Origin: an uncultured Prevotellaceae bacterium
GTDB taxonomy: Bacteria; Bacteroidota; Bacteroidia; Bacteroidales; Bacteroidaceae
NCBI GenBank assembly: GCA_900321425.1
Contig: ONWA01000006.1
Coordinates: forward strand, 1-64,000
Direction: 5' to 3'
Length of the DNA stretch: 64,000 bases
The notes under the pieces are model-generated. The model was not told the DNA's origin. It did no database searches and saw nothing but the letters and a program-made list of their open reading frames with translations. Shown piece after piece: positions 1 to 9,067 of this stretch (positions are counted from its first letter, which is position 1; each line of letters opens with the position of its first letter). A program made the position numbers and the translations under genes.

Positions 1-201
1 GGTTATGCTTCTCCAGAGGGTAGCGCCGAGTTCAACCAGAAGCTTTCTGAGAAGCGTGCACAGGTTGTTAAGGACACGCTGGTTAAGAAGTACAAGATTG
101 CTGCTGACCGTCTGAGCGCTAAGGGTTGTGGTGTAACCGACAAGCTCTTCGAGGAGGTTGAGTTCAACCGTGTTGCTACTTTTAACGACAACTCTAAATA
201 A
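1..201 (+). CDS. OmpA-family protein, C-terminal fragment (5' end outside window)
   Basis: Reading frame 1 is open from the window edge to a TAA at 199-201, giving the last 66 residues. The piece starts GYASPEGSAEFNQKLSEKRA and continues with a KxxI-x-xDRLSAKGCG stretch, the typical end of an OmpA-like peptidoglycan-binding domain that anchors an outer-membrane protein to the cell wall. The upstream barrel or lipoprotein part is not visible, so the exact family member cannot be named. It is followed by a terminator and then the type IX secretion operon. Confidence 0.85.
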   Translation, partial: GYASPEGSAEFNQKLSEKRAQVVKDTLVKKYKIAADRLSAKGCGVTDKLFEEVEFNRVATFNDNSK

Positions 202-221
202 TAATTGAACGAAATAGATTG

Positions 222-255
222 GAGTCCGGCAAGAAATTGTCGGACTCTTTTTGTT
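222..255 (+). terminator. Intrinsic terminator after the OmpA-family gene
   Basis: An 11-bp stem (GAGTCCGGCAA paired with TTGTCGGACTC, one G-U pair) with a GAAA loop is followed directly by a T-rich run. It separates the OmpA-family gene from the secretion operon. Confidence 0.85.
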
Positions 256-303
256 TTAATACCTCGTGTACAATAAATCGATTAGGATTCCGTTATTAAA
301 AAC

Positions 304-1242
304 GTGGCAAAACGTTTTGTATACATATTAGCACTTCTGCTTTTGTTGGTGGTTCCAGCAAAAGGTCAGCAAGATCCGTTGTTCAGTCATTATTGGGCGA
401 TGGAGACCTCTTTCAACCCTGCAGCTGTTGGAAAGGAGTCGAAGTTGAACATTGTGGGTGCTTTTAATATGACACTTGCAGGTTTTGAGAATAACCCACG
501 CACCCTTTATGCTTCAGGTGATATGCCGTTGTATTTCATGAAGAACTATCATGGTGTAGGTGTGCAGTTTATGAACGATCAACTAGGTTTGTTTTCACAT
601 AAACGTTTCTCAGCCCAGTATGCATATAAACATAAGCTTTTTGGTGGCATGATTAGTGCCGGAATACAAATCACGATGATTAACGAGACCTTCGATGGAT
701 CGAAAATAGAGGTAGATGATCCTGAGGACCCTGCACTTCCACGAACATCGGTTAATGGCTCAGGCTTTGACTTCAGTGCTGGTTTGTATTACACACATAA
801 GAATTGGTATGTGGGAATCTCGGCTTTGCATATCAATGCACCTAAAATCGAATTAGGAGATACCTATGAATATCAAACCTCTGGTTCATATTATTTGACG
901 GGAGGATACAATATTAAGCTTAGAAATCCGTTTTTTACTATACTACCGTCTGTCATTGGACGCTATGACGGTGTTTCGTATCGTGTGGATGTGACCACTC
1001 GTGTGAAGTACGAGAAAGAGAAGAAGATGCTATATGTGGGAGTATCTTACAGCCCGTCGAACTCCGTGACTTTCCTTCTTGGAGGGAAATTTCATGGTGT
1101 GACGCTTGGCTATAGCTATGAGATGTACACTTCCGCTATCAGTATAGGCAATGGTAGTCATGGTATTTTTGCCAGCTATCAGATGGATATTAATCTTCAG
1201 AAAAAAGGAAGGAATCTGCATAAGAGTATTCGACTATTATAG
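304..1242 (+). CDS. porP: Type IX secretion system outer-membrane protein PorP/SprF family
   Basis: 312 residues with a GTG start. Residues 1-21 form a signal peptide ending in KGQ, followed by QDPLFSHYWAMETSFNPAAVG, the hallmark start of PorP/SprF proteins, then a series of amphipathic strands expected of an outer-membrane beta-barrel. In the family, PorP sits in the outer membrane and connects the PorK/PorN ring to the secretion machinery. It heads the order porP-K-L-M-N, matching the Porphyromonas gingivalis operon. The gene ends 25 bp before porK. I could not pick out a convincing -7 box upstream. Confidence 0.93.
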   Translation: MAKRFVYILALLLLLVVPAKGQQDPLFSHYWAMETSFNPAAVGKESKLNIVGAFNMTLAGFENNPRTLYASGDMPLYFMKNYHGVGVQFMNDQLGLFSHKRFSAQYAYKHKLFGGMISAGIQITMINETFDGSKIEVDDPEDPALPRTSVNGSGFDFSAGLYYTHKNWYVGISALHINAPKIELGDTYEYQTSGSYYLTGGYNIKLRNPFFTILPSVIGRYDGVSYRVDVTTRVKYEKEKKMLYVGVSYSPSNSVTFLLGGKFHGVTLGYSYEMYTSAISIGNGSHGIFASYQMDINLQKKGRNLHKSIRLL

Positions 1243-1267
1243 TGAGAAAGATCATAAATATAACAAT

Positions 1268-2722
1268 ATGAGAAGAAGTGTAATTGGACTTTGTGCCGTT
1301 TCTGTCTTACTGTTGACCAGTTGTTTTGGAAGCAAACATGTTTCCTCTTCTGGTGGTGAGGTGATTGGTACGAGTGGAAAGGTGATCAGTGAGCCTACTC
1401 CTTTTGGTATGACACTCGTCAAACGGGGTCATTTGAGGATGGGTATTGAGAAACAGGATAGTTTGTGGGGTAAGGAAACACCTGTCAGAGACATTTCTGT
1501 AGAGGGATTTTGGATGGACCAGACAGAGGTAACCAATTCCAAATACCGTCAGTTTGTCTATTATGTGCGCGATTCTATCATCCGTGAGCGATTGGCCGAT
1601 CCTAACTATGGAGGTGATGAAACTTACAAAATAGAGGAGGATAAGCAAGGTAATCCAGTCAAACCACACTTGAACTGGAAGAAAGCCCTTCCACGAAAGC
1701 CGAACGAAGATGAGCTTCGTGCCATCGAGAGTGTCTATGTCACCAATCCTGTGACTGGTGAGAAGATGCTGGATGCCAGTCAGATGAATTTCCGTTATGA
1801 GGTGTACGATTATACCGAGGCTGCTTTGCGCAGAAACCGTCTGAACCCTCGCGAGCGAAATCTGAATACAGACATTCAGGTTAATCCCAATGAGCAGGTA
1901 TGGATTTCCAAGGATACTGCTTATATTGATGACGAAGGCAGAATCGTTAGAGAGACGATTAACCGTCAGCTTTCTGGACCATGGGATTTCCTCAATACGT
2001 ATATTGTCAACATCTTCCCAGATACGACCTGTTGGGTAAATGACTTCAAGAATGCCGACAATGAAGTCTATATGCGCAATTATTTCTCCAATGCTGCTTA
2101 TAACGATTATCCTGTTGTTGGTGTTACTTGGGAACAGGCAAATGCTTTCTGCGCATGGCGAACTGAATACCTGTTGAAAGGATTAGGCCCTGCTGCTCGC
2201 TTTGTTCAGCGTTTCCGTCTGCCTACAGAGGCAGAGTGGGAGTATGCTGCACGTGGAAAGGATCAGAACGAATTCCCTTGGGAAGACGAGGATGTGGCTA
2301 GTGGAAGAGGATGCTTTTTTGCTAACTTCAAGCCCGACAATGGTAACTATACGAAGGACGGTAACCTGATTACCAGTAAGGCAGGACTCTATACGGCCAA
2401 TTCCAATGGTCTGTATGATATGGCAGGTAATGTGGCAGAGTGGACCAGTACAGTCTATACTGAGGCTGGTGTAGATGCCATGAACGATATTAATCCGCAG
2501 TTGAAATACAATGCAGCTCTTGAAGATCCCTATCGTCTAAAGAAGAAGAGTGTACGTGGTGGTTCATGGAAAGATCCTGAGTCATACATCCGTTCGGCAT
2601 GGCGCTCTTATGAGTATCAGAATCAGCCACGGTCCTATATTGGATTCCGTTGTGTAAGAAGTCTGTCGAATACCGTCAGCGAGAAAATGAAGAAAGCAAA
2701 AACCAAAACCAAGAAAAAATGA
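1268..2722 (+). CDS. porK: Type IX secretion system ring lipoprotein PorK/GldK
   Basis: 484 residues from ATG 1268; the frame is open further upstream, but this start gives a lipoprotein signal peptide with lipobox LLTSC, so the mature protein begins at that cysteine. The body is a formylglycine-generating-enzyme/sulfatase-modifying fold, recognisable from WMDQTEVTN, RLPTEAEWEYAARG, GLYDMAGNVAEWTS and RGGSWKD. In PorK/GldK this fold is structural: with PorN it forms the periplasmic ring under the outer membrane. The C terminus is very lysine-rich. The stop overlaps the porL start by 4 bp (ATGA), indicating translational coupling. Confidence 0.95.
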   Translation: MRRSVIGLCAVSVLLLTSCFGSKHVSSSGGEVIGTSGKVISEPTPFGMTLVKRGHLRMGIEKQDSLWGKETPVRDISVEGFWMDQTEVTNSKYRQFVYYVRDSIIRERLADPNYGGDETYKIEEDKQGNPVKPHLNWKKALPRKPNEDELRAIESVYVTNPVTGEKMLDASQMNFRYEVYDYTEAALRRNRLNPRERNLNTDIQVNPNEQVWISKDTAYIDDEGRIVRETINRQLSGPWDFLNTYIVNIFPDTTCWVNDFKNADNEVYMRNYFSNAAYNDYPVVGVTWEQANAFCAWRTEYLLKGLGPAARFVQRFRLPTEAEWEYAARGKDQNEFPWEDEDVASGRGCFFANFKPDNGNYTKDGNLITSKAGLYTANSNGLYDMAGNVAEWTSTVYTEAGVDAMNDINPQLKYNAALEDPYRLKKKSVRGGSWKDPESYIRSAWRSYEYQNQPRSYIGFRCVRSLSNTVSEKMKKAKTKTKKK

Positions 2723-3498
2723 CAACCTATAGTAAATATAATATCGTCTACCGCTTACAAAAGTGGATGGACAGTGTTCCTGGTCAGACCTTCTTGAACT
2801 ATGCCTATAGTTGGGGTGCGTCTATTGTGATCTTGGGTACTCTTTTTAAACTCACCCACCTGCCCACAGCCAACTTCTGGTTGTTCCTGGGTATGGGTAC
2901 TGAGGTGTTCGTATTCTTCCTCTCTGCCTTCGATCGTCCGTTCGACAAGACTGCAGATGGTATGGAGCTGGATGCTCACATGAAGGATGTTGATGAGGAA
3001 GAGCAGCTACAGACAACAGTTGTTGGCGGTCGCGGCGGAACAGTCATTATCGGTGGAGGTACACCTGTTGGTGGTACCCGTGTTGCCGATACGAAGGCGA
3101 TGGCATCTGTGGCCAGCTCAGTAGTGACCGTCTCTGGTGGCGAGGCTGCCTCACCATTACCCTCGATGAATCCTGAGTTGGAAGAAGCTACCACCAATTA
3201 TGTGGATGAATTGAAACGCTTGACAGAGATGCTGACCAGAGTATCTGCTCAGAGTGAGCGTCTGACACGCGACTCGGAGGAGATGGAGAATCTGAATCGT
3301 ACGCTGACAGGTATCTGTAAGGTTTACGAGATGCAGTTGAAAGGTGCCAGCGCACAGATCGGCACCATCGATGAAATTAACGAGCAGACGCGTAAGATGG
3401 CTTCGCAGATTGCTGAACTGAATAAGATCTATACACGAATGATTGAGGCAATGACGGTGAATATGAGAGCTGCTGCCCCGATTGTAGAGAATAGCTAA
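2719..3498 (+). CDS. porL: Type IX secretion system inner-membrane motor protein PorL/GldL
   Basis: 259 residues from the ATG overlapping the porK stop. Two adjacent hydrophobic helices lie near the N terminus (around YAYSWGASIVILGTLFKL and WLFLGMGTEVFVFFLSAF), followed by a glycine/valine-rich linker and a long, mostly helical cytoplasmic part. PorL/GldL forms a pentamer around a PorM dimer and is the proton-driven motor of type IX secretion. The acidic residue in the second helix (GTE) fits the conserved glutamate proposed to couple proton flow. 42 bp separate it from porM. Confidence 0.93.
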   Translation: MTTYSKYNIVYRLQKWMDSVPGQTFLNYAYSWGASIVILGTLFKLTHLPTANFWLFLGMGTEVFVFFLSAFDRPFDKTADGMELDAHMKDVDEEEQLQTTVVGGRGGTVIIGGGTPVGGTRVADTKAMASVASSVVTVSGGEAASPLPSMNPELEEATTNYVDELKRLTEMLTRVSAQSERLTRDSEEMENLNRTLTGICKVYEMQLKGASAQIGTIDEINEQTRKMASQIAELNKIYTRMIEAMTVNMRAAAPIVENS

Positions 3499-3540
3499 TC
3501 CGATGGATGGAAGCTGTCATGAACATTAAGCAATAATATT

Positions 3541-5106
3541 ATGGCCATAAGAAAAAGACCTGTATCACCACGCCAGAAGATGATTAACCTCATGTATGTC
3601 GTCTTGATGGCTATGCTTGCGCTGAATGTGTCAACGGAAGTACTGGAGGGGTTCTCGATAGTCGAGGAGAGCCTCAAGCGTACGATGTTGAGCTCAGCTA
3701 AGGAAAATCAGGTCATCTACGACGAATTGGATATGCAGATGCGGACCAATCCTGCTAAGGTGAGAGAGTGGTTCAATAAGGGTCAGGAAGTAAGACGTAT
3801 GAGTGATTCTCTCTACAACTTCATTGCCGACCTGAAATTGGCTATCGCCAAAGAAGCTGACGGTGAGGATGGACAGGTAGAAAATATCCATAATAAGGAG
3901 GATCTGGAAGCGGCTACTCAGGTGATGCTGGCACCAGGAAAGGGCAGGGGTCGAGAACTCTTCGATGCCATTAACGCTTTCCGCAAACGGATTGTCAGTA
4001 TGACTCCTGATATGAACAAGCAACAGATTATCAGTGGCAATCTTTCCACCGCTGTTCCCAAGAGGGCACGTGCCATGGGTAAGAACTGGCAGGAGTATAT
4101 GTTTGAGGATATGCCTGTTGCTGCCGCGGTGACTTTGTTGTCGAAGATTCAGAGTGACATCCGTTATGCAGAGGGAGAAGTGCTGCATCGACTGGTGTCG
4201 AATATTGACGTGAAAGATATCAGGGTGAATGCCCTCAACGCATTTGTCATTCCCAATTCCCAAACGGTGGTGCGTGGGGATAAGTTCTCAGCACACATTG
4301 TGATGGCGGCTGTGGATACCACACAGGTGCCCGATATCTACATCGGTAATTCAAAGGTCAACCTGAAGGATGGTCTGTATGAGACCGTCTGTGGTCGAAC
4401 GGGTGATTTCACGTTGGCTGGTTATATGGAAATGGTCAATGGTAGTGGTGAGCGTATCCGTAGGGACTTCAGTCAGAAGTATACGGTTGTTGATCCCAGT
4501 GCGACAGTGTCTGCCGATTTGATGAATATGCTTTATGCTGGTTACAACAACCCCATTAGTATCAGTGTACCAGGTGTACCACTGAGCAAGGTGTCGGCGT
4601 CCATGACGGGGGGAACGCTTCAACCCGTTGGTCCAGGAAAGTATATCGCCCGTCCGACGACGGTAGGCTCCAATGCTGTGATTACGGTGACCTCTATGAA
4701 TACCGGCCGTGCACAGCAGATGGGACAGTTTACGTTCCGCGTGAGGAAATTGCCTGATCCAACACCTTATATTAATATGAAGGACGATCAGGGCAATCCG
4801 ACTCGCTACAAGGGTGGTGCCCTAACCAAGGCTGCCTTGATGGCTACCGATGGTATCGGAGCAGCTATCGACGATGGTATCCTTGACATCGGTTTCAAGG
4901 TGTTGGGTTTCGAGACTGTTTTCTTTGACAATATGGGTAATGCTGTGCCGATGATCAGTGATGGTGCAACGTTCTCTGCCCGTCAGAAGGATACGTTCCG
5001 TAAGTTGGCGCGCAACCGTCGCTTCTATGTGTCAAGGATAACAGCTGTTGGTCCTGATGGTATCCAGCGTAAGCTACACACATCGATGGAGGTGATCATC
5101 AAGTAA
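3541..5106 (+). CDS. porM: Type IX secretion system motor shaft protein PorM/GldM
   Basis: 521 residues, close to the usual family length. It opens with RKRPVSPRQKMINLMYVVLM and one membrane helix (residues about 15-35, ending in LNVSTEVLEGF), followed by a large periplasmic part. In the family this part consists of an up-down helical bundle and several beta domains that span the periplasm, and PorM transmits torque from PorL to the PorK/PorN ring. It lies within the porP-N operon, 27 bp before porN. Confidence 0.95.
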   Translation: MAIRKRPVSPRQKMINLMYVVLMAMLALNVSTEVLEGFSIVEESLKRTMLSSAKENQVIYDELDMQMRTNPAKVREWFNKGQEVRRMSDSLYNFIADLKLAIAKEADGEDGQVENIHNKEDLEAATQVMLAPGKGRGRELFDAINAFRKRIVSMTPDMNKQQIISGNLSTAVPKRARAMGKNWQEYMFEDMPVAAAVTLLSKIQSDIRYAEGEVLHRLVSNIDVKDIRVNALNAFVIPNSQTVVRGDKFSAHIVMAAVDTTQVPDIYIGNSKVNLKDGLYETVCGRTGDFTLAGYMEMVNGSGERIRRDFSQKYTVVDPSATVSADLMNMLYAGYNNPISISVPGVPLSKVSASMTGGTLQPVGPGKYIARPTTVGSNAVITVTSMNTGRAQQMGQFTFRVRKLPDPTPYINMKDDQGNPTRYKGGALTKAALMATDGIGAAIDDGILDIGFKVLGFETVFFDNMGNAVPMISDGATFSARQKDTFRKLARNRRFYVSRITAVGPDGIQRKLHTSMEVIIK

Positions 5107-5133
5107 AAACGAAAAATTGAAGAAGTTGAAAAT

Positions 5134-6171
5134 ATGAAAAGAGTATTGTTTCTCATGCTGACCGTCATGGTTGCTGTGACTATTGCTGCTCAGCCGAAGG
5201 CTCGACGACAGGCTGCTGCTGCGGCTGCGGCCAAGAAGAAGAGTAGTCCATCGTCAACGCTGACATTACGTGCACGTACGATGTTCCCCACTGCATTAGA
5301 TATGCCTGAGGATGTAGTATGGCGTCGTGATATCTATCGTGAACTGGATCTGAACCAGGATGCCAATGGAGGATTGTACTATCCTGTAGAGCCTATGGGT
5401 CGACAACTGAACCTGTTTACCTATATCTTCAAATTGGCTCTTAATGGTTATATCCCTATCTATGAGTATCGCCTGGATGGCAATGAGGTGTTCAACGACT
5501 CCTCAAAAGTAGAGATCAAGACCATTCTCGACAATTATCATATCTTCTACGAGACCTCTAAGGAAGGAAAGATCCGGGTAGACAACAGTGATATTCCTTC
5601 CGCGGAAGTGAAGATGTATTACCTCAAGGAGAGTGCTTACTATGACCAGGGCAACTCTTCCTTCCATATCAAAGTGTTGGCACTATGTCCTGTGATGTTG
5701 CGCGAAGATGATTTTGGCGGCGAGGCATCGAAGTATCCACTCTTCTGGGTGAAGTACAGTGACCTGGAGCCATTCCTGAACCGTCAGACGGTGATGACAA
5801 GCAACTTGAACAATGCGGCCACGATGACGATGGAGGATTATTTCACGCTGAACAAATATCGTGGTAAAATCTATAAGACCAACAATCTGTTGGGTAAGAC
5901 TTTGGCGCAGTATTGCACTACCGATACGGCTATGACACGCGAGCAGCGTCGTATCGAGGCGGAGTTGGAAGCCTTTAGGAAGAATATTTTCGGCGATCCT
6001 GTGAAGAAAGATTCTCTGGACAGTATAGCTAAGTTGGATCCTAAGGACTTGAAAGCACTCAAGAAGAGTCGTCGTAATGGTAACGGTACCAAGGCCAGTC
6101 GTAAGCGTTCTGGATCAAGATCCCGTTCGGGCGCTACTGGTCAGATGACCGTTCGCAGACAAAGACATTAA
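5134..6171 (+). CDS. porN: Type IX secretion system ring protein PorN/GldN
   Basis: 345 residues with a signal peptide (MKRVLFLMLTVMVAVTIAAQ). An alanine/lysine-rich patch follows (residues about 22-38), then the conserved core beginning MPEDVVWRRDIYRELDL and containing LNLFTYIFKLALNG, both typical of GldN/PorN. The protein partners PorK in the periplasmic ring. The C terminus is unusually basic, with repeated KKSRR, RKRSGSRSRSG and RRQRH, perhaps interacting with a negatively charged surface; that last point is inference. It is the last gene of the core operon. Confidence 0.93.
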   Translation: MKRVLFLMLTVMVAVTIAAQPKARRQAAAAAAAKKKSSPSSTLTLRARTMFPTALDMPEDVVWRRDIYRELDLNQDANGGLYYPVEPMGRQLNLFTYIFKLALNGYIPIYEYRLDGNEVFNDSSKVEIKTILDNYHIFYETSKEGKIRVDNSDIPSAEVKMYYLKESAYYDQGNSSFHIKVLALCPVMLREDDFGGEASKYPLFWVKYSDLEPFLNRQTVMTSNLNNAATMTMEDYFTLNKYRGKIYKTNNLLGKTLAQYCTTDTAMTREQRRIEAELEAFRKNIFGDPVKKDSLDSIAKLDPKDLKALKKSRRNGNGTKASRKRSGSRSRSGATGQMTVRRQRH

Positions 6172-6177
6172 AGGTTT

Positions 6178-6786
6178 GTGAAGATGCAAAGGAAGAGGTG
6201 GATGATAGCAGCGGCCGTGATTCTGTTCATGGCGTTACCAGCACAGGCTCAGCATATTGAGTTTGGTGCCAAGGTCGGACTGAATACGACCAAGTTGACG
6301 ATGAATAAAGAGCTGTTCAGCAAGAAGAACCAGACAGGCTTCTTCTTAGGACCGACAGTTAAGATTGGTCTTCCTATTACTGGGCTGGGTGTCGATGCTG
6401 CTGTACTCTATGATCAGCGCGATGCCAAGCTCGACGAGACCAAGGTCTCTCAGCGTAGCATCAATATCCCCGTTCACCTCCGCTATTCTGTGGGAGTTGG
6501 ACGGATGGCGTCTATCTATGCTTTTGCCGGACCTCAGATTGGCTTTAATGTGGGCCATAAGAAATTTTCTTTGGATTCCTTCGACTATCAGTTGAAGAAT
6601 ACGAACTTGAGTGTCAACTTAGGTTTGGGAGTTACATTGTTCAAGCATCTGGAACTGGGGGCTAATTATAATATTGCTTGTGGTAAGACGGGCGAAGCTA
6701 CCTTACGTTCTGTGACCTCAGATGTAACCACATCTCTGAGAACCCATAACAATGCATGGCAGATTTTGGCAGCCTATTATTTCTAA
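6178..6786 (+). CDS. Outer-membrane beta-barrel protein, PorT-like
   Basis: 202 residues from GTG 6178; ATG 6184 two codons later is an equally good start. Signal peptide ending in PAQAQ, then HIEFGAKVGLNTTKL and a repeating pattern of alternating hydrophobic strands ending in an aromatic residue (AAYYF), as in small 8-stranded outer-membrane barrels of the PorT/OMP_b-brl family. It follows porN by 6 bp and abuts priA with no gap, so it is probably in the same transcript. A secretion role is suggested only by position. Confidence 0.75.
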   Translation: MKMQRKRWMIAAAVILFMALPAQAQHIEFGAKVGLNTTKLTMNKELFSKKNQTGFFLGPTVKIGLPITGLGVDAAVLYDQRDAKLDETKVSQRSINIPVHLRYSVGVGRMASIYAFAGPQIGFNVGHKKFSLDSFDYQLKNTNLSVNLGLGVTLFKHLELGANYNIACGKTGEATLRSVTSDVTTSLRTHNNAWQILAAYYF

Positions 6787-9060
6787 GTGACGTTTGTTGA
6801 TGTCATATTACCACTGCCCTTAGCGGGCCTTTTTACCTATGCTGTGCCTGTGGCATGGGAACGGCAGGTGGCATGTGGCATCCGTGTCCTTGTACCCTTT
6901 GGTCGTAATAAAACTTATCTGGCTATTGTGGCCAAGGTGCATCATACACAGCCTTCCGACTATCAGGTGAAGGAAGTGTTACAACTTGTCGATCGTCAGC
7001 CGATTCTGCTTCCTCTTCAATATCAGTTGTGGCAATGGATAGCCGACTATTATCTGTCGCCCATTGGCGAGGTGTATAACGCTGCGTTGCCAGCAGGCCT
7101 TAAGGTCGAAGAGGGCTATCGCCCCAAGACAGAGCTCTTCATTCGACTTACCCCACAGTTCCAAAACGAGCAGGCGTTGCGTGTAGCGTTACAGGTATTG
7201 GGGAGAGCTCCCAAACAGTTGGAGGCCTTTGTGGAGTATTTGGCACTCTCGCACTGGGACACCCTCGAAGGTGGTAGCTGTCGCGAAGAGGTGGTGGAGA
7301 TTACACGCGAGGAGTTGCTAAACAGCAGTCATACAACATTAGCTACCATTCAGGCATTGGTGAAGAGAGGCGCGCTCGAAACCTATGAAAAGGAAGTAGG
7401 ACGTCTGAATCAAGGAGGAGAGGCTGATTTTAGCAAAATTCGCCCGTTGAACACTGTGCAACAGGAGGCCTTCAACCAGATTACCTTTTCTTTTCTGAAA
7501 AAGAATGTCACTCTCTTACATGGTGTCACTTCCAGTGGTAAGACGGAAATATATATCCATCTCATTCAACAGCAATTAGAGCAGAAGAAACAGGTGCTCT
7601 ACCTATTGCCAGAGATTGCGTTGACTGTTCAGATGATGCAGCGTCTGCAACGAGTATTTGGTAATCGTCTGGGTATCTATCATTCCAAATATGCTGATGC
7701 CGAACGGGTGGAGATTTGGCAGAAACAGCTTTCATCACATCCTTATGACGTGATCTTGGGCGCACGTTCTGCTGTCTTTCTTCCTTTCCAGAACCTGGGA
7801 CTTGTGATTATTGACGAGGAGCACGAGACGAGCTACAAGCAACAGGATCCGATGCCCCGTTACCATGCCCGTAGTGTGGCTATCGTTCTTGCGCAGATGG
7901 CGGGTGCCAAGACCCTGTTGGGTACGGCTACTCCCTCTCTCGAGAGCTATTATAATGCCCAGACGGGTAAGTACGGTCTTGTAGAACTCAAGCAGCGTTT
8001 TCAGGGTATCGAGCTACCCGAGATACAGGTGGTCGACACCAAGGACCTTCAGCATCGTAAGATGATGAAAGGTCCCTTTAGTCCTCTTCTGTTAGCGAAA
8101 GTACGTGAGGCTCTGGAGCGCGATGAGCAGGTCATCCTCTTCCAGAACCGTCGTGGTTTTGCCCCTTTGGTGGAGTGTCGACAGTGTGGCTGGGTTCCTC
8201 ATTGTGAGCAGTGTGATGTGAGTCTTACCTATCATAAAAACATGAACCTGTTGTCGTGTCACTATTGTGGCAAGACCTATCAGGTACCTACCGTCTGTCC
8301 CTGTTGTGGTAGCAGAGAGTTGAGGGCTAAGGGCTATGGTACGGAGAAGATCGAAGATGATATCCGTGAGATTTTCCCTGAGGCTCGTGTGGCACGAATG
8401 GATCTCGACACCACTCGTACACGCCATGCTTATGAGCGTATCATCAACGATTTCTCTGCAGGTAGATCTAATTTACTGATTGGCACCCAGATGGTCAGTA
8501 AGGGATTAGATTTCGACCGTGTTAGCGTTGTAGGTATCCTGCATGCTGATGCGATGATGAACTTCCCCGATTTTCGTGCCTACGAACATGCATTTATGAT
8601 GATGATGCAGGTCAGCGGTAGGGCTGGACGAAAGGGGAAACGTGGTTTGGTCATCCTCCAGACGATGTCGCCTGATGCTGCTGTCATCCGTTATGTGGTG
8701 CATCATGACTATACGGCCTTATACCGTGATTTGATTGCTGAGCGTCAGCAGTTCCATTATCCGCCTTACTACCGTATCACGAATGTCTATCTGAAGCATC
8801 GTTATGCTGATACTGTCAATACGGCAGCGATGGAGTTGGCTAGTACGTTGCGTGGTTGGTTTGGCGTTCGAGTGTTAGGACCTGATAAACCCGTCATCTC
8901 CAAAGTAAAGTCGTTGGAGATTCGTAAGATTGTTCTCAAGTTCGAGAATGGCATGGACATCAAAAAAGTACGTGAGTACTTGCTGTTTGCCGAGCGGCAA
9001 ATCATGCAAGACCCACGTTATCGTACCTTGCAGGTCTACTATGATGTAGACCCTCAGTAA
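6787..9060 (+). CDS. priA: Primosomal replication restart helicase PriA
   Basis: 757 residues from a GTG directly after the preceding stop; the start is supported by the family-typical opening VDVILPLPLAGLFTYAVP. After the N-terminal DNA-binding region comes an SF2 helicase with Walker A (GVTSSGKTE), DEEHE box and GTATPS motif III, then a zinc-binding insertion with paired CxxC motifs, and a C-terminal helicase half with QVSGRAGR. PriA reloads the replicative helicase at stalled forks. It may be co-transcribed with the secretion operon. Convergent with the FadL-like gene (7-bp gap). Confidence 0.95.
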   Translation: MTFVDVILPLPLAGLFTYAVPVAWERQVACGIRVLVPFGRNKTYLAIVAKVHHTQPSDYQVKEVLQLVDRQPILLPLQYQLWQWIADYYLSPIGEVYNAALPAGLKVEEGYRPKTELFIRLTPQFQNEQALRVALQVLGRAPKQLEAFVEYLALSHWDTLEGGSCREEVVEITREELLNSSHTTLATIQALVKRGALETYEKEVGRLNQGGEADFSKIRPLNTVQQEAFNQITFSFLKKNVTLLHGVTSSGKTEIYIHLIQQQLEQKKQVLYLLPEIALTVQMMQRLQRVFGNRLGIYHSKYADAERVEIWQKQLSSHPYDVILGARSAVFLPFQNLGLVIIDEEHETSYKQQDPMPRYHARSVAIVLAQMAGAKTLLGTATPSLESYYNAQTGKYGLVELKQRFQGIELPEIQVVDTKDLQHRKMMKGPFSPLLLAKVREALERDEQVILFQNRRGFAPLVECRQCGWVPHCEQCDVSLTYHKNMNLLSCHYCGKTYQVPTVCPCCGSRELRAKGYGTEKIEDDIREIFPEARVARMDLDTTRTRHAYERIINDFSAGRSNLLIGTQMVSKGLDFDRVSVVGILHADAMMNFPDFRAYEHAFMMMMQVSGRAGRKGKRGLVILQTMSPDAAVIRYVVHHDYTALYRDLIAERQQFHYPPYYRITNVYLKHRYADTVNTAAMELASTLRGWFGVRVLGPDKPVISKVKSLEIRKIVLKFENGMDIKKVREYLLFAERQIMQDPRYRTLQVYYDVDPQ

Positions 9061-9067
9061 TGGTTTC